From assembly GCA_026393835.1 (NCBI GenBank), contig JAPKZK010000050.1, forward strand, positions 1 to 40,060: a stretch of 40,060 nucleotides of DNA. The letters run 5' to 3'. Source of the stretch: Candidatus Aminicenantota bacterium. Its GTDB lineage: Bacteria > Acidobacteriota > Aminicenantia > UBA2199. Below the pieces are notes generated by a model. The model was not told where the DNA came from and searched no databases. It was given only the letters and a program-made list of their open reading frames with translations. The first letter of the stretch is position 1, and each line of letters starts with the position of its first letter. Both the position numbers and the translations under genes were made by a program. This document shows, piece by piece, positions 23,860-31,822 of this stretch.

Positions 23860-24462
23860 ATGGATTTTAATGCGATCATTAAACGTGTAATTGCTATTAT
23901 TACCAAACCCACCGAAGAGTGGGAAGTAATAAAGAACGAAAGTATGACAGTCGGCGATATGTTTCTCAAGTACGCCATTTTCCTGGCGGCCATCCCGGCC
24001 ATCGCCGGCTTTATCGGGTTTGCCCTTATCGGTGTTTCAATCATGGGTTTTACAGTAAGATATCCCATGGCCAATGCATTGATATGGACCATTGTGACGT
24101 ATGTCATGTATCTGGTTGGAACTTTTGTGTTAGGCCTCATTATCGATGCTCTGGCAACCACCTTCGGCGCCCAGAAAGATACGGTCGGGTCTATGAAAGC
24201 GGCTGTATTCGCTTCCACCCCGGGATGGATTGCCGGTATACTTTTTATCATCCCGGCGCTGTCTATCCTGGCGATTATTGGAAGTCTTTATGGCCTATAC
24301 CTCTTGTATCTCGGTATTAAAATTGTAAAAAATCCGCCGCAGGACAAGTTAGTGGCATATTTTATTGTTTCCTTAATCATCGCTGCCGTCGTGATGTGGC
24401 TGAGCCAATTTATCACCAGGACTGTTGCATTCGGTCACTATGCTGCTGGAACGGTGATGTAA
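23860..24462 (+). CDS. Yip1 family membrane protein
   Basis: A 200-residue protein with about five hydrophobic segments. The N-terminal ITKPTEEWEVIKNESMTV matches the amphipathic lead-in of the bacterial Yip1 family (PF04893), followed by membrane helices with conserved small residues. The start at 23860 is chosen over an upstream GTG because GGAGG lies 8 nt before it. Bacterial members have no established biochemical role. It is a single-gene unit with its own promoter and terminator. Confidence 0.8.
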   Translation: MDFNAIIKRVIAIITKPTEEWEVIKNESMTVGDMFLKYAIFLAAIPAIAGFIGFALIGVSIMGFTVRYPMANALIWTIVTYVMYLVGTFVLGLIIDALATTFGAQKDTVGSMKAAVFASTPGWIAGILFIIPALSILAIIGSLYGLYLLYLGIKIVKNPPQDKLVAYFIVSLIIAAVVMWLSQFITRTVAFGHYAAGTVM

Positions 24463-24501
24463 GACAGAACTTAAATTTTGTTTAGTGAAACCCTCGAACG
24501 G

Positions 24502-24541
24502 AATCCCGGTTCATCAAGGGCCGGGATTTTGTTCTTTTTTA
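24502..24541 (+). terminator. Intrinsic terminator after the Yip1 family gene
   Basis: AATCCCGG (24502-24509) pairs with CCGGGATT (24521-24528) around an 11-nt loop, followed by TTGTTCTTTTTT. Confidence 0.75.
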
Positions 24542-24596
24542 TTCTACGGTCTCTTTTCCCCTTAAACCCCGATTTTTTACATCGTTGGAGGTTAAA

Positions 24597-25172
24597 ATGA
24601 CGGATAAACAAAAAAATGATTCATGCGACACGTATGTGTGCTCCTATAAGATGGCTTTTATGCTTGATAATTGGTTCAGGAAACTGCTGCAAAACCCCGC
24701 CAAAATCGTGGGCGAGTATATTAATGAAGGCGATACCGTTATCGACTTCGGCTGCGGCCCGGGATTTTTTTCTATCGCCATGGCCGGTATGGTCGGTAAG
24801 CAGGGGAAAATAATCGCGGCGGATTTGCAGGTAGAAATGCTGGAACATGCTAAAAGAAAAGCCGCGGCTAAAAATCTCAGCGACAGGATCGAATTCCACC
24901 ATTGTGAAAAAGACCGCGTCGGCCTTGAATTAACTAAAAAAGCGGATTTCATGCTGGCCTATTACATGATCCACGAACTACCCAACCCCGGGGCGTTTTT
25001 TCAAGAAGCAAGATCATTTTTAAAAACCGGGGGGAAATTCCTGGTGGTGGAACCCAAATGGCATGTAACCCGGGAAAAATATCAAGAGATGCTGGGCCTG
25101 GCTGAAAACGCCGGTTTCAGCGTCCTGGCTTTTCCTAAAAAGAAAGGCGGCAGGAGCGTCCTGCTTACATAA
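24597..25172 (+). CDS. Class I SAM-dependent methyltransferase
   Basis: A 191-residue Rossmann-fold methyltransferase. Motif I, VIDFGCGPGFFSIAMA, is near residue 48, the acidic end of strand 2 (IIAADLQ) near 75, and the strand 4 region (ADFMLAYYMIHELPNP) near 120. The start at 24597 follows GGAGG with 5 nt spacing; an upstream TTG overlapping the ribosome site is unlikely. The protein is short, with little beyond the core fold, so the substrate cannot be named. The acceptor-binding N-terminus has YKMAFMLDNWFRKLLQNP, seen in several small uncharacterised methyltransferases. Confidence 0.85.
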   Translation: MTDKQKNDSCDTYVCSYKMAFMLDNWFRKLLQNPAKIVGEYINEGDTVIDFGCGPGFFSIAMAGMVGKQGKIIAADLQVEMLEHAKRKAAAKNLSDRIEFHHCEKDRVGLELTKKADFMLAYYMIHELPNPGAFFQEARSFLKTGGKFLVVEPKWHVTREKYQEMLGLAENAGFSVLAFPKKKGGRSVLLT

Positions 25173-25232
25173 CCACATTACCATATAACCACATTACCGC
25201 GTCAAAGGGGTAAATAACCCCGGTTACTCGCT

Positions 25233-26294
25233 CTAATCTTGCCTGGAGACAACCGGGAAAGAACCTTTTTCAAGGTCCAACAGGTATTGCTTCCTCCATA
25301 TCCCGCCGCCGTAGCCCACCATTTTCCCGTTTTCCCCGATTACCCGGTGACAGGGTATAATAATGGCAATTCGATTATCGCCGTTCGCCCTGGCCACGGC
25401 GCGCACCGCTTGCGGGTTCCCGATAATATCCGCCTGCTGCCGGTAAGAACGCGTGGCGCCATAGGGGATGGTTCTTAAAATATTCCATACTTTTTGTTGA
25501 AACGCTGTGCCGGGCGAAACCAGGGGGACGGAAAATTCTTTCCGGTTCCCGGCAAAATATTCAAGCAGTTCTTTTTCCAGGACTTTAAAATGGGGAGCGG
25601 CGCCATAGAGAATGTGGGCGTTTAAGAGCCTTCGCAGAATGCCCAGTTCCGTTTCCAGCATGCGCCGGTCCGCGAATTCCAGTAAACATATTCCTTGTTC
25701 CGTGCCCCCGGCCAGCATTTGCCCGATGGGTGTTTGAAACCTGGTTATGTGGATAATATTTTTCGTCGAATCTTTTTTGGGAGAGTTCCCCGTGTTCTTT
25801 TTAAACGCCCCGGTAAAACCGCTCAAAGATTCATAGCCATGGTCGAAAGCAACATCGGTAACTTTCTCCCCCTTTTGGATTTGTTTTAAAGACAACCCGA
25901 TCCGCAGTGAGCGAAGATATGCTTGAAAAGTAAGCCCATGGAATCTTTTAAACCATCGTCTTAGAAAAATCGGATCCAAACCTTTTTCTCTTAACTCCGA
26001 ATCTTTGATACGCCGGTGAGGGTCCCGGTCGATTAAATTCAACACCCTTTCGATACAACCCGGGGTTTTTTCCTTTATCTCCAGCGGGTGGCATTTTCGA
26101 CACGGTCGAAACCCGGACAGGATTGCTTCCCTGGCTGAAGGGTAAAATTCCACGTTTTCCCGTTTCGGTTTTTTAGCGGCGCATGTGGGCCGGCAAAAAA
26201 TACCCGTGGTTTTGACGCCCACGAAAAAAGCGCCTTCAAAAGAAGCGTCCTTTTCCAGCAGCGCCCGGTACATCCGCTCTTCGTCCCATTTCAT
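25233..26294 (-). CDS. ada: Ada: DNA methylation repair protein and transcription activator
   Basis: A 353-residue protein with all three Ada parts in order. The N-terminal zinc methyl-phosphotriester domain has Cys34, Cys38, Cys65 and Cys68 (GIFCRPTC and PCRKC), with Cys34 the expected methyl acceptor. An AraC-type HTH spans about residues 75-175. The C-terminal O6-methylguanine transferase has the active-site PCHRV with Cys315. Methylation of the first domain normally turns the protein into an activator of its own regulon. The start at 26294 has GGAGG 6-7 nt upstream; a longer frame to 26375 would begin inside the -35 box. It is transcribed divergently from the Rrf2 gene. Confidence 0.93.
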   Translation of the reverse strand: MKWDEERMYRALLEKDASFEGAFFVGVKTTGIFCRPTCAAKKPKRENVEFYPSAREAILSGFRPCRKCHPLEIKEKTPGCIERVLNLIDRDPHRRIKDSELREKGLDPIFLRRWFKRFHGLTFQAYLRSLRIGLSLKQIQKGEKVTDVAFDHGYESLSGFTGAFKKNTGNSPKKDSTKNIIHITRFQTPIGQMLAGGTEQGICLLEFADRRMLETELGILRRLLNAHILYGAAPHFKVLEKELLEYFAGNRKEFSVPLVSPGTAFQQKVWNILRTIPYGATRSYRQQADIIGNPQAVRAVARANGDNRIAIIIPCHRVIGENGKMVGYGGGIWRKQYLLDLEKGSFPVVSRQD

Positions 26295-26346
26295 AGATAA
26301 CCTCCTGTACTCCTGTACATTGCATTTCCTGTTTAAAATCCCTCTA

Positions 26347-26375
26347 ATCATAACCCTTTCTACCCTATTTGACAA
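26347..26375 (-). promoter_or_regulatory. ada promoter
   Basis: On the minus strand TTGTCA (26370-26375), 17 nt, TATGAT (26347-26352), about 53 nt before the ada ATG. No ada-box sequence was confidently recognised. Confidence 0.6.
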
Positions 26376-26418
26376 CCGAAAAATGAACAGGTAATTTTTT
26401 TAAAACGAAATCCGTGGA

Positions 26419-26448
26419 TTGACAAAACAGGAGTAAATGAGTTATATT
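26419..26448 (+). promoter_or_regulatory. Promoter of the Rrf2 gene, possibly leaderless
   Basis: TTGACA (26419-26424) and TATATT (26443-26448) are separated by 18 nt. Transcription would begin at about the ATG at 26455, which lacks a ribosome site. Confidence 0.5.
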
Positions 26449-26454
26449 ATAACC

Positions 26455-26865
26455 ATGAAAATCAATACCAAAATAAGATACGGTTTGCGAATGCTTTTGA
26501 CCCTGGCCGAACCAAATGGAGTTGTGAATACCGCCGAGCTGGGAAAGAAAATGCAGGTTTCACCCAAATACCTGAGAAAACTGGCCGGCCCCCTGGAGAA
26601 ACATGAACTTATCCGGAGCGTGCAGGGGATTTACGGCGGTTATGCGTTGAATAAAAAACCCGGGGAAATTTCCATATCCACGATATTCGATGCCTTTGAC
26701 GAGAAAATCAATCTCTCCGGCTGCACCGGCGACGAAACTTGCCCCCAGAATGAAAATTGCCTGGCCCGGCCCGTTTGGGAACACCTGGAAAAACTGATCT
26801 ATGATGGATTCTATCAAATTACCCTGGCGGAAATACTGGAAAATAAATTTCAAAGGAAGGTTTAA
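26455..26865 (+). CDS. Rrf2 family regulator, IscR-like Fe-S site
   Basis: A 136-residue winged-helix regulator that starts KINTKIRYGLRMLLTLA, as Rrf2 proteins do. The recognition region is SPKYLRKLAGPLEKHELIRS. Cys90, Cys96 and Cys102 have the C-x5-C-x5-C spacing of the IscR [2Fe-2S] site. The fourth IscR ligand, a histidine three residues after the last Cys, is Arg here, so ligation may differ. Such proteins sense Fe-S status, redox stress or nitric oxide. An alternative ATG at 26437 has AGGAG only 3 nt away. Divergence from ada suggests, but does not prove, shared stress control. Confidence 0.85.
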   Translation: MKINTKIRYGLRMLLTLAEPNGVVNTAELGKKMQVSPKYLRKLAGPLEKHELIRSVQGIYGGYALNKKPGEISISTIFDAFDEKINLSGCTGDETCPQNENCLARPVWEHLEKLIYDGFYQITLAEILENKFQRKV

Positions 26866-26936
26866 AGAGAGTTGCTCACAATCACCCGCATTATATGGCA
26901 TATGGCATATGGCACATGGCATTAAAAGAAATTAAA

Positions 26937-27968
26937 ATGACAGTAATGGTTGTCGGTATTTTTATCGTTGTACTTGCGCTGGCGCTGGTGATTTTTTATT
27001 ACTGGGCTTCGTCCAGCGCCGGCGCCCTGCCACAGGGAAAGCCCTCTGAAATCATCGTTTTCCCAGGACCGCCGGAGCCGCCGGCGCAGACGTCGGCGCA
27101 AGGGGAAGTGTTTACCGTGATGACTTACAACATCGGGTACCTATCCGGGATGCTGAACAATCTGCCCATAAAAACAACGAAAGAATTCTTTGAAAAAAAT
27201 ATGCAAACGGCCCTGCAACTACTGGAAAACGTGTCGCCCGATTTCATCGGGTTCCAGGAAATCGATTTCCATTCCCGGCGTTCTTTTTACGTCGACCAAC
27301 TGCAAACCATCGCGGAAAAGGCCGGTTATAAATACGCGGCCGTCGCCGTCAACTGGGACAAACATTACGTCCCTTTCCCCTACTGGCCGCCTTCGGCGCA
27401 CTTTGGCCGGGTGCTTTCGGGTCAGGCGGTGCTCAGCCGGCGGCCGATCCTTTCCGCCCAACGGGTGGTTTTGGAAAAACCCGGCAGCAGCCCTTTTTAT
27501 TACAATGCCCTTTACCTGGACCGGTTGATCCAGGTGGTGAAAATAAAAATCAAAGAAAGAGATATCGTCATTCTTAATGTTCACCTGGAGGCCTTTGACC
27601 CGGAGACGAGGGAGAAGCAGGCCGGGAAAGTGTTGGAAATGTACCGTTCCTTTAAAGATGATTATCCCGTGTTGGTGATAGGCGATTTCAATTGCGTGCC
27701 CCCGGATGCGGCGCAGAAAAACAATTTCAGCGATGAACCCGGCGCGGATTTCACCGGCGATGGCACCATCGGGTTGTTTTTAGCCGAAAAAAGTTTAAGC
27801 GCCGCCGGGCCCGCCGTGTTTACATTCCCGTCGGACATTCCCACACGCAAGCTGGACCATATATTTTATAACCATGATAGAATCACATTAATAAAGAGTT
27901 GGGCGCCGGGAGGAATAGAATGTTCCGACCACCTGCCCCTGGTCATGCAATTTTCGTTGAAGTTTTAA
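26937..27968 (+). CDS. Membrane-anchored endonuclease/exonuclease/phosphatase family protein
   Basis: A 343-residue protein with one N-terminal membrane segment (MVVGIFIVVLALALVIFYYW), a Pro-rich linker and an EEP domain (PF03372). The domain motifs are in order: MTYNIGYLSG, GFQEIDFHS with the metal-binding Glu, NVHLEAFD, VIGDFNCVP, KLDHIFYN and CSDHLPLV with the catalytic Asp-His. The fold covers phosphodiesterases and nucleases such as DNase I, sphingomyelinase and inositol phosphatases. The membrane anchor favours an extracytoplasmic substrate, which is otherwise unknown. The start is uncertain: 26895, 26937 and 26946 are all possible and none has a strong ribosome site. Confidence 0.82.
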   Translation: MTVMVVGIFIVVLALALVIFYYWASSSAGALPQGKPSEIIVFPGPPEPPAQTSAQGEVFTVMTYNIGYLSGMLNNLPIKTTKEFFEKNMQTALQLLENVSPDFIGFQEIDFHSRRSFYVDQLQTIAEKAGYKYAAVAVNWDKHYVPFPYWPPSAHFGRVLSGQAVLSRRPILSAQRVVLEKPGSSPFYYNALYLDRLIQVVKIKIKERDIVILNVHLEAFDPETREKQAGKVLEMYRSFKDDYPVLVIGDFNCVPPDAAQKNNFSDEPGADFTGDGTIGLFLAEKSLSAAGPAVFTFPSDIPTRKLDHIFYNHDRITLIKSWAPGGIECSDHLPLVMQFSLKF

Positions 27969-28029
27969 AGAAAGAAAAAGAAAAATTCGGCTGTCCCCTT
28001 TATCCTCCTCAATAAATACTGGTACGGAG

Positions 28030-28270
28030 CGAAAAGCACGAGGTTTTAGACAAAAGCACGCGGTGCGGAGTCAAAAGCACGAGATTTTTGGCCAAAGCAC
28101 GAGGATTTAGAGAAAAGCACGAGGTGCAGAGTCAAAAGCACGCGGTTTTTGTGAAAAGCACGAGGTTTTAGAGAAAAGCACGGAGTTTTTGGCAGAAATT
28201 CGAGGGGCGGAGGCAAATGCACGGGGTTTTTGACAAACGCGCTGGGATTTAGAGGAAAGCGCGAGATGTT
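28030..28270 (+). repeat. Degenerate 20-21-bp tandem array, family A
   Basis: About twelve units with core AAAAGCACGAGG recur at 28032, 28052, 28073, 28093, 28113, 28134, 28154, 28174, 28194, 28214, 28235 and 28255. The period alternates between 20 and 21 bp. The 3' units are more decayed. No reading frame of protein character runs through it. Confidence 0.8.
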
Positions 28271-28279
28271 TTGTCAGTC

Positions 28280-28595
28280 CGCGTGCTCTTTACACATCGT
28301 GGCGTGCCATTTAGCGATTGTCACGTGCTATCTAGCCATCCATCGGTGTCCTTTTGCGATTAGCCCGTGTCCTTTTGCCATTTACCCGTGTCCTTTTGCG
28401 ATTCGCCCGTGTCCGTTAGCCATTTGCCCGCGCCCTTTAGCGATTCGCCCGCGCCCTTTAGCCATTCGCCCGTGCTCTTTAGCCATTCACCCGTGTCCCT
28501 TTGCGATTTGCTCGTGCTCTTTAGCCATTCGCCCGTGTCCCTTAGCGATTCGCCCGTGCCCTTTAGCCATTCCCGCTAGCCTCTTAGCCGTTTAC
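28280..28595 (+). repeat. 21-bp tandem array, family B (inverted relative of family A)
   Basis: About fifteen units of exactly 21 bp, with core CCCGTGTCCTTTTGCGATT or CCCGTGCTCTTTAGCCATT, at 28282, 28303, 28324, 28345, 28366 and onward to 28555. The reverse complement contains AAAG-GCACGGG, so the family appears related to A in opposite orientation. An open frame here gives a heptapeptide repeat such as RPCPLAI, most simply a by-product of the 21-bp period. Confidence 0.8.
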
Positions 28596-28699
28596 GCGAT
28601 CTGCTTGCGCGTCCGAGTGTGGTGTTTTGGAAACGTTCCGTCTCCGACGCCTAAAGTTTCCGCTCTTCCGGGGAAAGTTCTTGCCGTTGAGAGAAATAG

Positions 28700-28800
28700 A
28701 CTGCTCTGTTGATAAAAGTTCCTGCCGTGGAAATAAAATAGGCGGTGTTTTGTGAAAAGTTCGCGGTTTTTGGCAAAAGTTTGTGGTGCAGCGATGAAAA
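28700..28800 (+). repeat. Decayed 21-bp units in family A orientation
   Basis: Several AAAAGTT units follow each other at about 21 bp, with GTGAAAAGTTCGCGGTTTTT and CAAAAGTTTGTGGTGCAG resembling family A. They flank family B on its other side. From 27969 to 29038 I see no supported protein-coding gene apart from the possible leader peptide. Confidence 0.5.
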
Positions 28801-28952
28801 ACGCCGCTGCAAAAAGAAAATATAAGATGCGGAGTCTATTAAACAAAATTCTTTAGAAATATCTTGCTTTTATTTTTTAGATGTGTTAATTGTATCTTCT
28901 GTGATGGAATTATCCGGGTATCCGGACATTAACAGATGAATAGATGGAAAAA

Positions 28953-29023
28953 AAACAGGTTGGCCCGGCAAGGTTGGGAGGGAAAAATGATTGAACCCTT
29001 AAGGACGGAAGTCCAGCCTGTTT
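28953..29023 (+). promoter_or_regulatory. Possible structured leader of the cas operon
   Basis: AAACAGGTTGG (28953-28963) can pair with CCAGCCTGTTT (29013-29023) over 11 positions with one G-U pair. Inside lies GGAC-GGAA-GTCC (29003-29014), a hairpin with a GNRA tetraloop. The two structures share two bases, so they may compete. The long stem ends directly before the cas6 ribosome site. I could not match it to a known riboswitch class. Confidence 0.35.
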
Positions 29024-29025
29024 AG
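28987..29025 (+). CDS. Possible leader peptide before cas6
   Basis: A 12-codon frame (MIEPLRTEVQPV) begins 5 nt after the strong ribosome site GGGAGGG, and its TAG stop at 29023-29025 overlaps the AGGAG ribosome site of cas6 at 29024-29028. The arrangement could couple cas6 translation to that of the peptide. It lies within the candidate RNA structure at 28953-29023. Short frames of this kind also arise by chance, so this is tentative. Confidence 0.35.
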   Translation: MIEPLRTEVQPV

Positions 29026-29038
29026 GAGAAAAACGCGA

Positions 29039-29707
29039 ATGTTGCAACTTATTAAAACAGGGGTAATGAAATTCCCTGGGATTTGTATTCCTTCTTCTCT
29101 ATTGCATAAGGTGCGGGGTTATTTTTCCCGGCAGTTTGTGCAATTCGATTTGCTCCACAATCATGAAGCCGACTCTGATAGAGTGATTTACCGTTACCCG
29201 GCGGTGCAATTTAAAATCCACGATTGTCTGGCTATTCACGCTTATAAAGCGGAGGGAATAGGGGTATTAAAGGAATTGTTTCTTGAGGCGGAGAACATTG
29301 TGATTGAGGGTCGGGTATTGGCGGTCAATAGTAAAGAGATTGAGGTTAGCGAGGTGGAGTTTGGCGAGGATGGGGAGACGTATGTTTATGAGTTTGTTAC
29401 GCCGTGGATTGCGTTAAACCAGCAGAATTATAAGGAGTTTTTGGCATTGGAAACGGATGAGCAGAGGAAAGAGAAGCTTCATGCGATATTGATTAACAAT
29501 ATTATATCTTTTTGTAAGTTTGCGGGTTATACGGTGGAGGAGCGGTTGGTGGTTAAATCGAATTTCAATCCGGTGAGTACGAATTTAAAGGGGAAGACGC
29601 ATCTGGCATTCACCGGGGAGTTTATGGTTAATTTTCGGTTGCCGGATTTATTGGGATTGGGAAAGAGTACGTCGCGTGGGTATGGGAATGTATTGAGGAA
29701 GATATAA
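29039..29707 (+). CDS. cas6: Cas6, CRISPR RNA endoribonuclease (type I-B)
   Basis: A 222-residue RAMP protein of the Cas6b type. The N-terminal ferredoxin-like half contains DLLHNHEADSDRVIYRYP, with His40 and His42 as candidate catalytic residues. The C-terminal half ends in the Gly-rich loop LLGLGKSTSRGYGNVLRK characteristic of Cas6. It would cut the pre-crRNA in each repeat, leaving the 8-nt handle ATTGAAAC seen at the repeat ends. AGGAG lies about 10 nt before the ATG. It is the first gene of the cas operon and is followed by a hairpin element before cas8b. Confidence 0.9.
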   Translation: MLQLIKTGVMKFPGICIPSSLLHKVRGYFSRQFVQFDLLHNHEADSDRVIYRYPAVQFKIHDCLAIHAYKAEGIGVLKELFLEAENIVIEGRVLAVNSKEIEVSEVEFGEDGETYVYEFVTPWIALNQQNYKEFLALETDEQRKEKLHAILINNIISFCKFAGYTVEERLVVKSNFNPVSTNLKGKTHLAFTGEFMVNFRLPDLLGLGKSTSRGYGNVLRKI

Positions 29708-29726
29708 ATAAAAGTTTTCGGGAGGT

Positions 29727-29758
29727 CCAGGACCCCCTTTTTCAAAAGGGGTTCCTGG
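29727..29758. repeat. Hairpin element between cas6 and cas8b
   Basis: CCAGGA-C-CCCCTTTT (29727-29741) pairs with AAAAGGGG-T-TCCTGG (29744-29758), with one mismatch and a 2-nt loop. There is no T-run after it. It resembles the hairpin group after the A2M gene (9676-9769), which suggests a dispersed element rather than a simple terminator. Confidence 0.55.
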
Positions 29759-29785
29759 CCGCCGGAGGCAAAACAAAAGGAGTAC

Positions 29786-31822
29786 TTGATGATTACAAAT
29801 TTCCGGAATATCGGTAAGAATGTCTTGAAAAAGGGTGGTTATTATGATTCCCGGCAGGAAATCGAGGGTAAGAAGATTTTTTTATTCCATCAATCCCTGG
29901 TTCCCCTTAAAAAGAATAAAGGATTGGATAGGGCAATTATCCTCAATTTTGACCTGGATAAAAGGGAGTTTTTCTTTGAACTTGATAAGGAATTGACAGA
30001 GACGAACCGGGACTATTTTTTCGCGTTTAAAGTCGGGGCGTCAAACGATCAAAAAAAGTTTTTAGCCACTAATAATATGGAAAGTTTTATTGAGAAGACC
30101 TTTAGCGACTCTCTCAAATACCTGGATGAGAAGAGAAAAAATAAAGATTCCGGTCCATGGTTGAAAACAAATATTCCAACTTCTTATGATGATTTTCTTA
30201 AACGGGTAAAAGATGCCTTTTTCCGGGAAGCCATTCAAACCGATGAGGAAAAAAAGAAGACAGGTTTTATCCTTGATGAAAAATACCTAACTTCCGAACA
30301 GGCGAGTATTTTCATGGACGTCAAACGGGACATGGAAGAGAAACGCAAAGATAAAACGAAAGAGCTTGACCCGGTGAAGATTTACATGGAACTCCTGGCA
30401 AAAAAATACCTGGTCGGTGAATATACAAAACTGCCTTCGTTCTTCCTGGTTAAATTCGATGGCTGCCACATCATGGAAATGGAGGAATACCGGGAAGCTT
30501 ATCTTAACCTGGTCTATTACGATCTCTTTGAAAGATTCTTCACGGAGGAAGCGGTAGGGAATAAGATGTGCCATATCTGCCGGGAGGTGAAAGAAGTAAC
30601 CGGTAATATTCCCCTGACTATGAAATTTTACGGCGCCACCAATGAACTCTTCTTTGAGAACTTGAAGAATCAAAACGCCTACAAATCCTTTGCTGTTTGC
30701 CGGGAATGCATGATCGAACTTCTGACCGGCATGAGACACGTCGAAAATCTTTTAAAAGAAAGAATATTCGATATCGATTGTTTCTTAATCCCTAACCTGG
30801 ACGATACAACGATTGAATTTGAAAACACCTTAAAGGCGGCGGTCAAAATCATTCGCAATTGGAATACCAGGTATAAAGAACATATCGAATATCTCCAGGA
30901 GATTATGAATAAATCGCAGCGAAAAGTTCGCGGTTTTTCTTTTAATTTGATGTTTTATACCAGCGTTCAAAATGATTTCGATATACTTAAATATATATCC
31001 AACCTGGAATTAAAACCGCTGCTGCAAAAGATGCGGATGTTTGATGATTTTACCGATAAATACAACCTGGACCAGGTTGGAAGATCAGATAATCATGATA
31101 ACAGCTTGCGCTTATCGGATATCCGCTTTTATCTCTTTCCTTCCGACAGGTCTCATGTGAAAGCGGATTTCAAAATATATGGGAAAGACTTATTGGATTT
31201 CCTGGAAAGCTTCTTGAATGAAAATAAGATCGGTTATCATGATTTAATCCACCGGTTTACCGATATCTATCGCCGGCGTTTCAATAGGGAGAAGGTGGAT
31301 ATTTTGTCTCCCTTTAAGATGGTATTGTTTATGACGATTTTAAACCAGATCAATATATTAAAGGAGGAAAAACCGATGAACAAAGGACATTCCGTATCCG
31401 AAGTAGCAAAGCAGGATTACCGGGATTTCTTCGTAACCCACCAACAGGTTTATGAAGAAAATCATTACCGTCAGGGGCTCTTTTTGTTGGGAACTGTAAT
31501 CTCGAAAATTGTATACCAGCAGAAGGGGAAAAAAGCCACTTTCATGAAGAAGATCAACCTGGCCGGGATTCCTGCTCACAGGGTCAAGAATTTGCTTGGC
31601 GAGGCGAAGGAATATGCTTCTATTTACTCTGTTTATGAAGAACCGGGTATATGGGGCAACATTATGGACCGCCTGCAAGGAATCGAAACTTCCGGCATGA
31701 AGGGCGATGAGATCGTGTTTTACATTTTAACCGGCATTTCATTTGAGGATTATCTCGGCATGAGGGCCGGCCGGGAAAAAAAATTAAATCAAGCGGCACA
31801 AAAGGAGAAGGAGAATGAGTAA
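29786..31822 (+). CDS. cas8b: Cas8b/Csh1 (TM1802 type), large subunit of Cascade
   Basis: A 678-residue large subunit of type I-B effector complexes. It has the zinc-binding cysteines typical of this family: C262 and C265 (MCHICREV), C305 and C308 (VCRECM). The N-terminal GGYYDSRQ and GLDRAIILNFDLD and the C-terminal region fit TM1802-like proteins. In the complex this subunit recognises the protospacer-adjacent motif and helps open the target. AGGAG precedes the ATG by 7 nt. The 3' end overlaps cas7 by 8 nt, indicating translational coupling. Confidence 0.88.
   Translation: MMITNFRNIGKNVLKKGGYYDSRQEIEGKKIFLFHQSLVPLKKNKGLDRAIILNFDLDKREFFFELDKELTETNRDYFFAFKVGASNDQKKFLATNNMESFIEKTFSDSLKYLDEKRKNKDSGPWLKTNIPTSYDDFLKRVKDAFFREAIQTDEEKKKTGFILDEKYLTSEQASIFMDVKRDMEEKRKDKTKELDPVKIYMELLAKKYLVGEYTKLPSFFLVKFDGCHIMEMEEYREAYLNLVYYDLFERFFTEEAVGNKMCHICREVKEVTGNIPLTMKFYGATNELFFENLKNQNAYKSFAVCRECMIELLTGMRHVENLLKERIFDIDCFLIPNLDDTTIEFENTLKAAVKIIRNWNTRYKEHIEYLQEIMNKSQRKVRGFSFNLMFYTSVQNDFDILKYISNLELKPLLQKMRMFDDFTDKYNLDQVGRSDNHDNSLRLSDIRFYLFPSDRSHVKADFKIYGKDLLDFLESFLNENKIGYHDLIHRFTDIYRRRFNREKVDILSPFKMVLFMTILNQINILKEEKPMNKGHSVSEVAKQDYRDFFVTHQQVYEENHYRQGLFLLGTVISKIVYQQKGKKATFMKKINLAGIPAHRVKNLLGEAKEYASIYSVYEEPGIWGNIMDRLQGIETSGMKGDEIVFYILTGISFEDYLGMRAGREKKLNQAAQKEKENE

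Noticed and set aside
28230..28712. Plus-strand frame of 160 codons with heptapeptide repeats (RPCPLAI)
   Set aside because: The period of 21 bp keeps frames open by itself; other frames there are equally repetitive, the period is broken in the neighbouring family, and no ribosome site is seen.
28592..28846. Minus-strand frame of 84 codons starting like a signal peptide
   Set aside because: It lies over decayed 21-bp repeats, lacks a ribosome site and has no recognisable domain.
28953..29023. Known riboswitch or small SRP RNA upstream of cas6
   Set aside because: I compared it by memory with cyclic-di-GMP, fluoride and preQ1 riboswitches and SRP RNA and found no matching conserved core.
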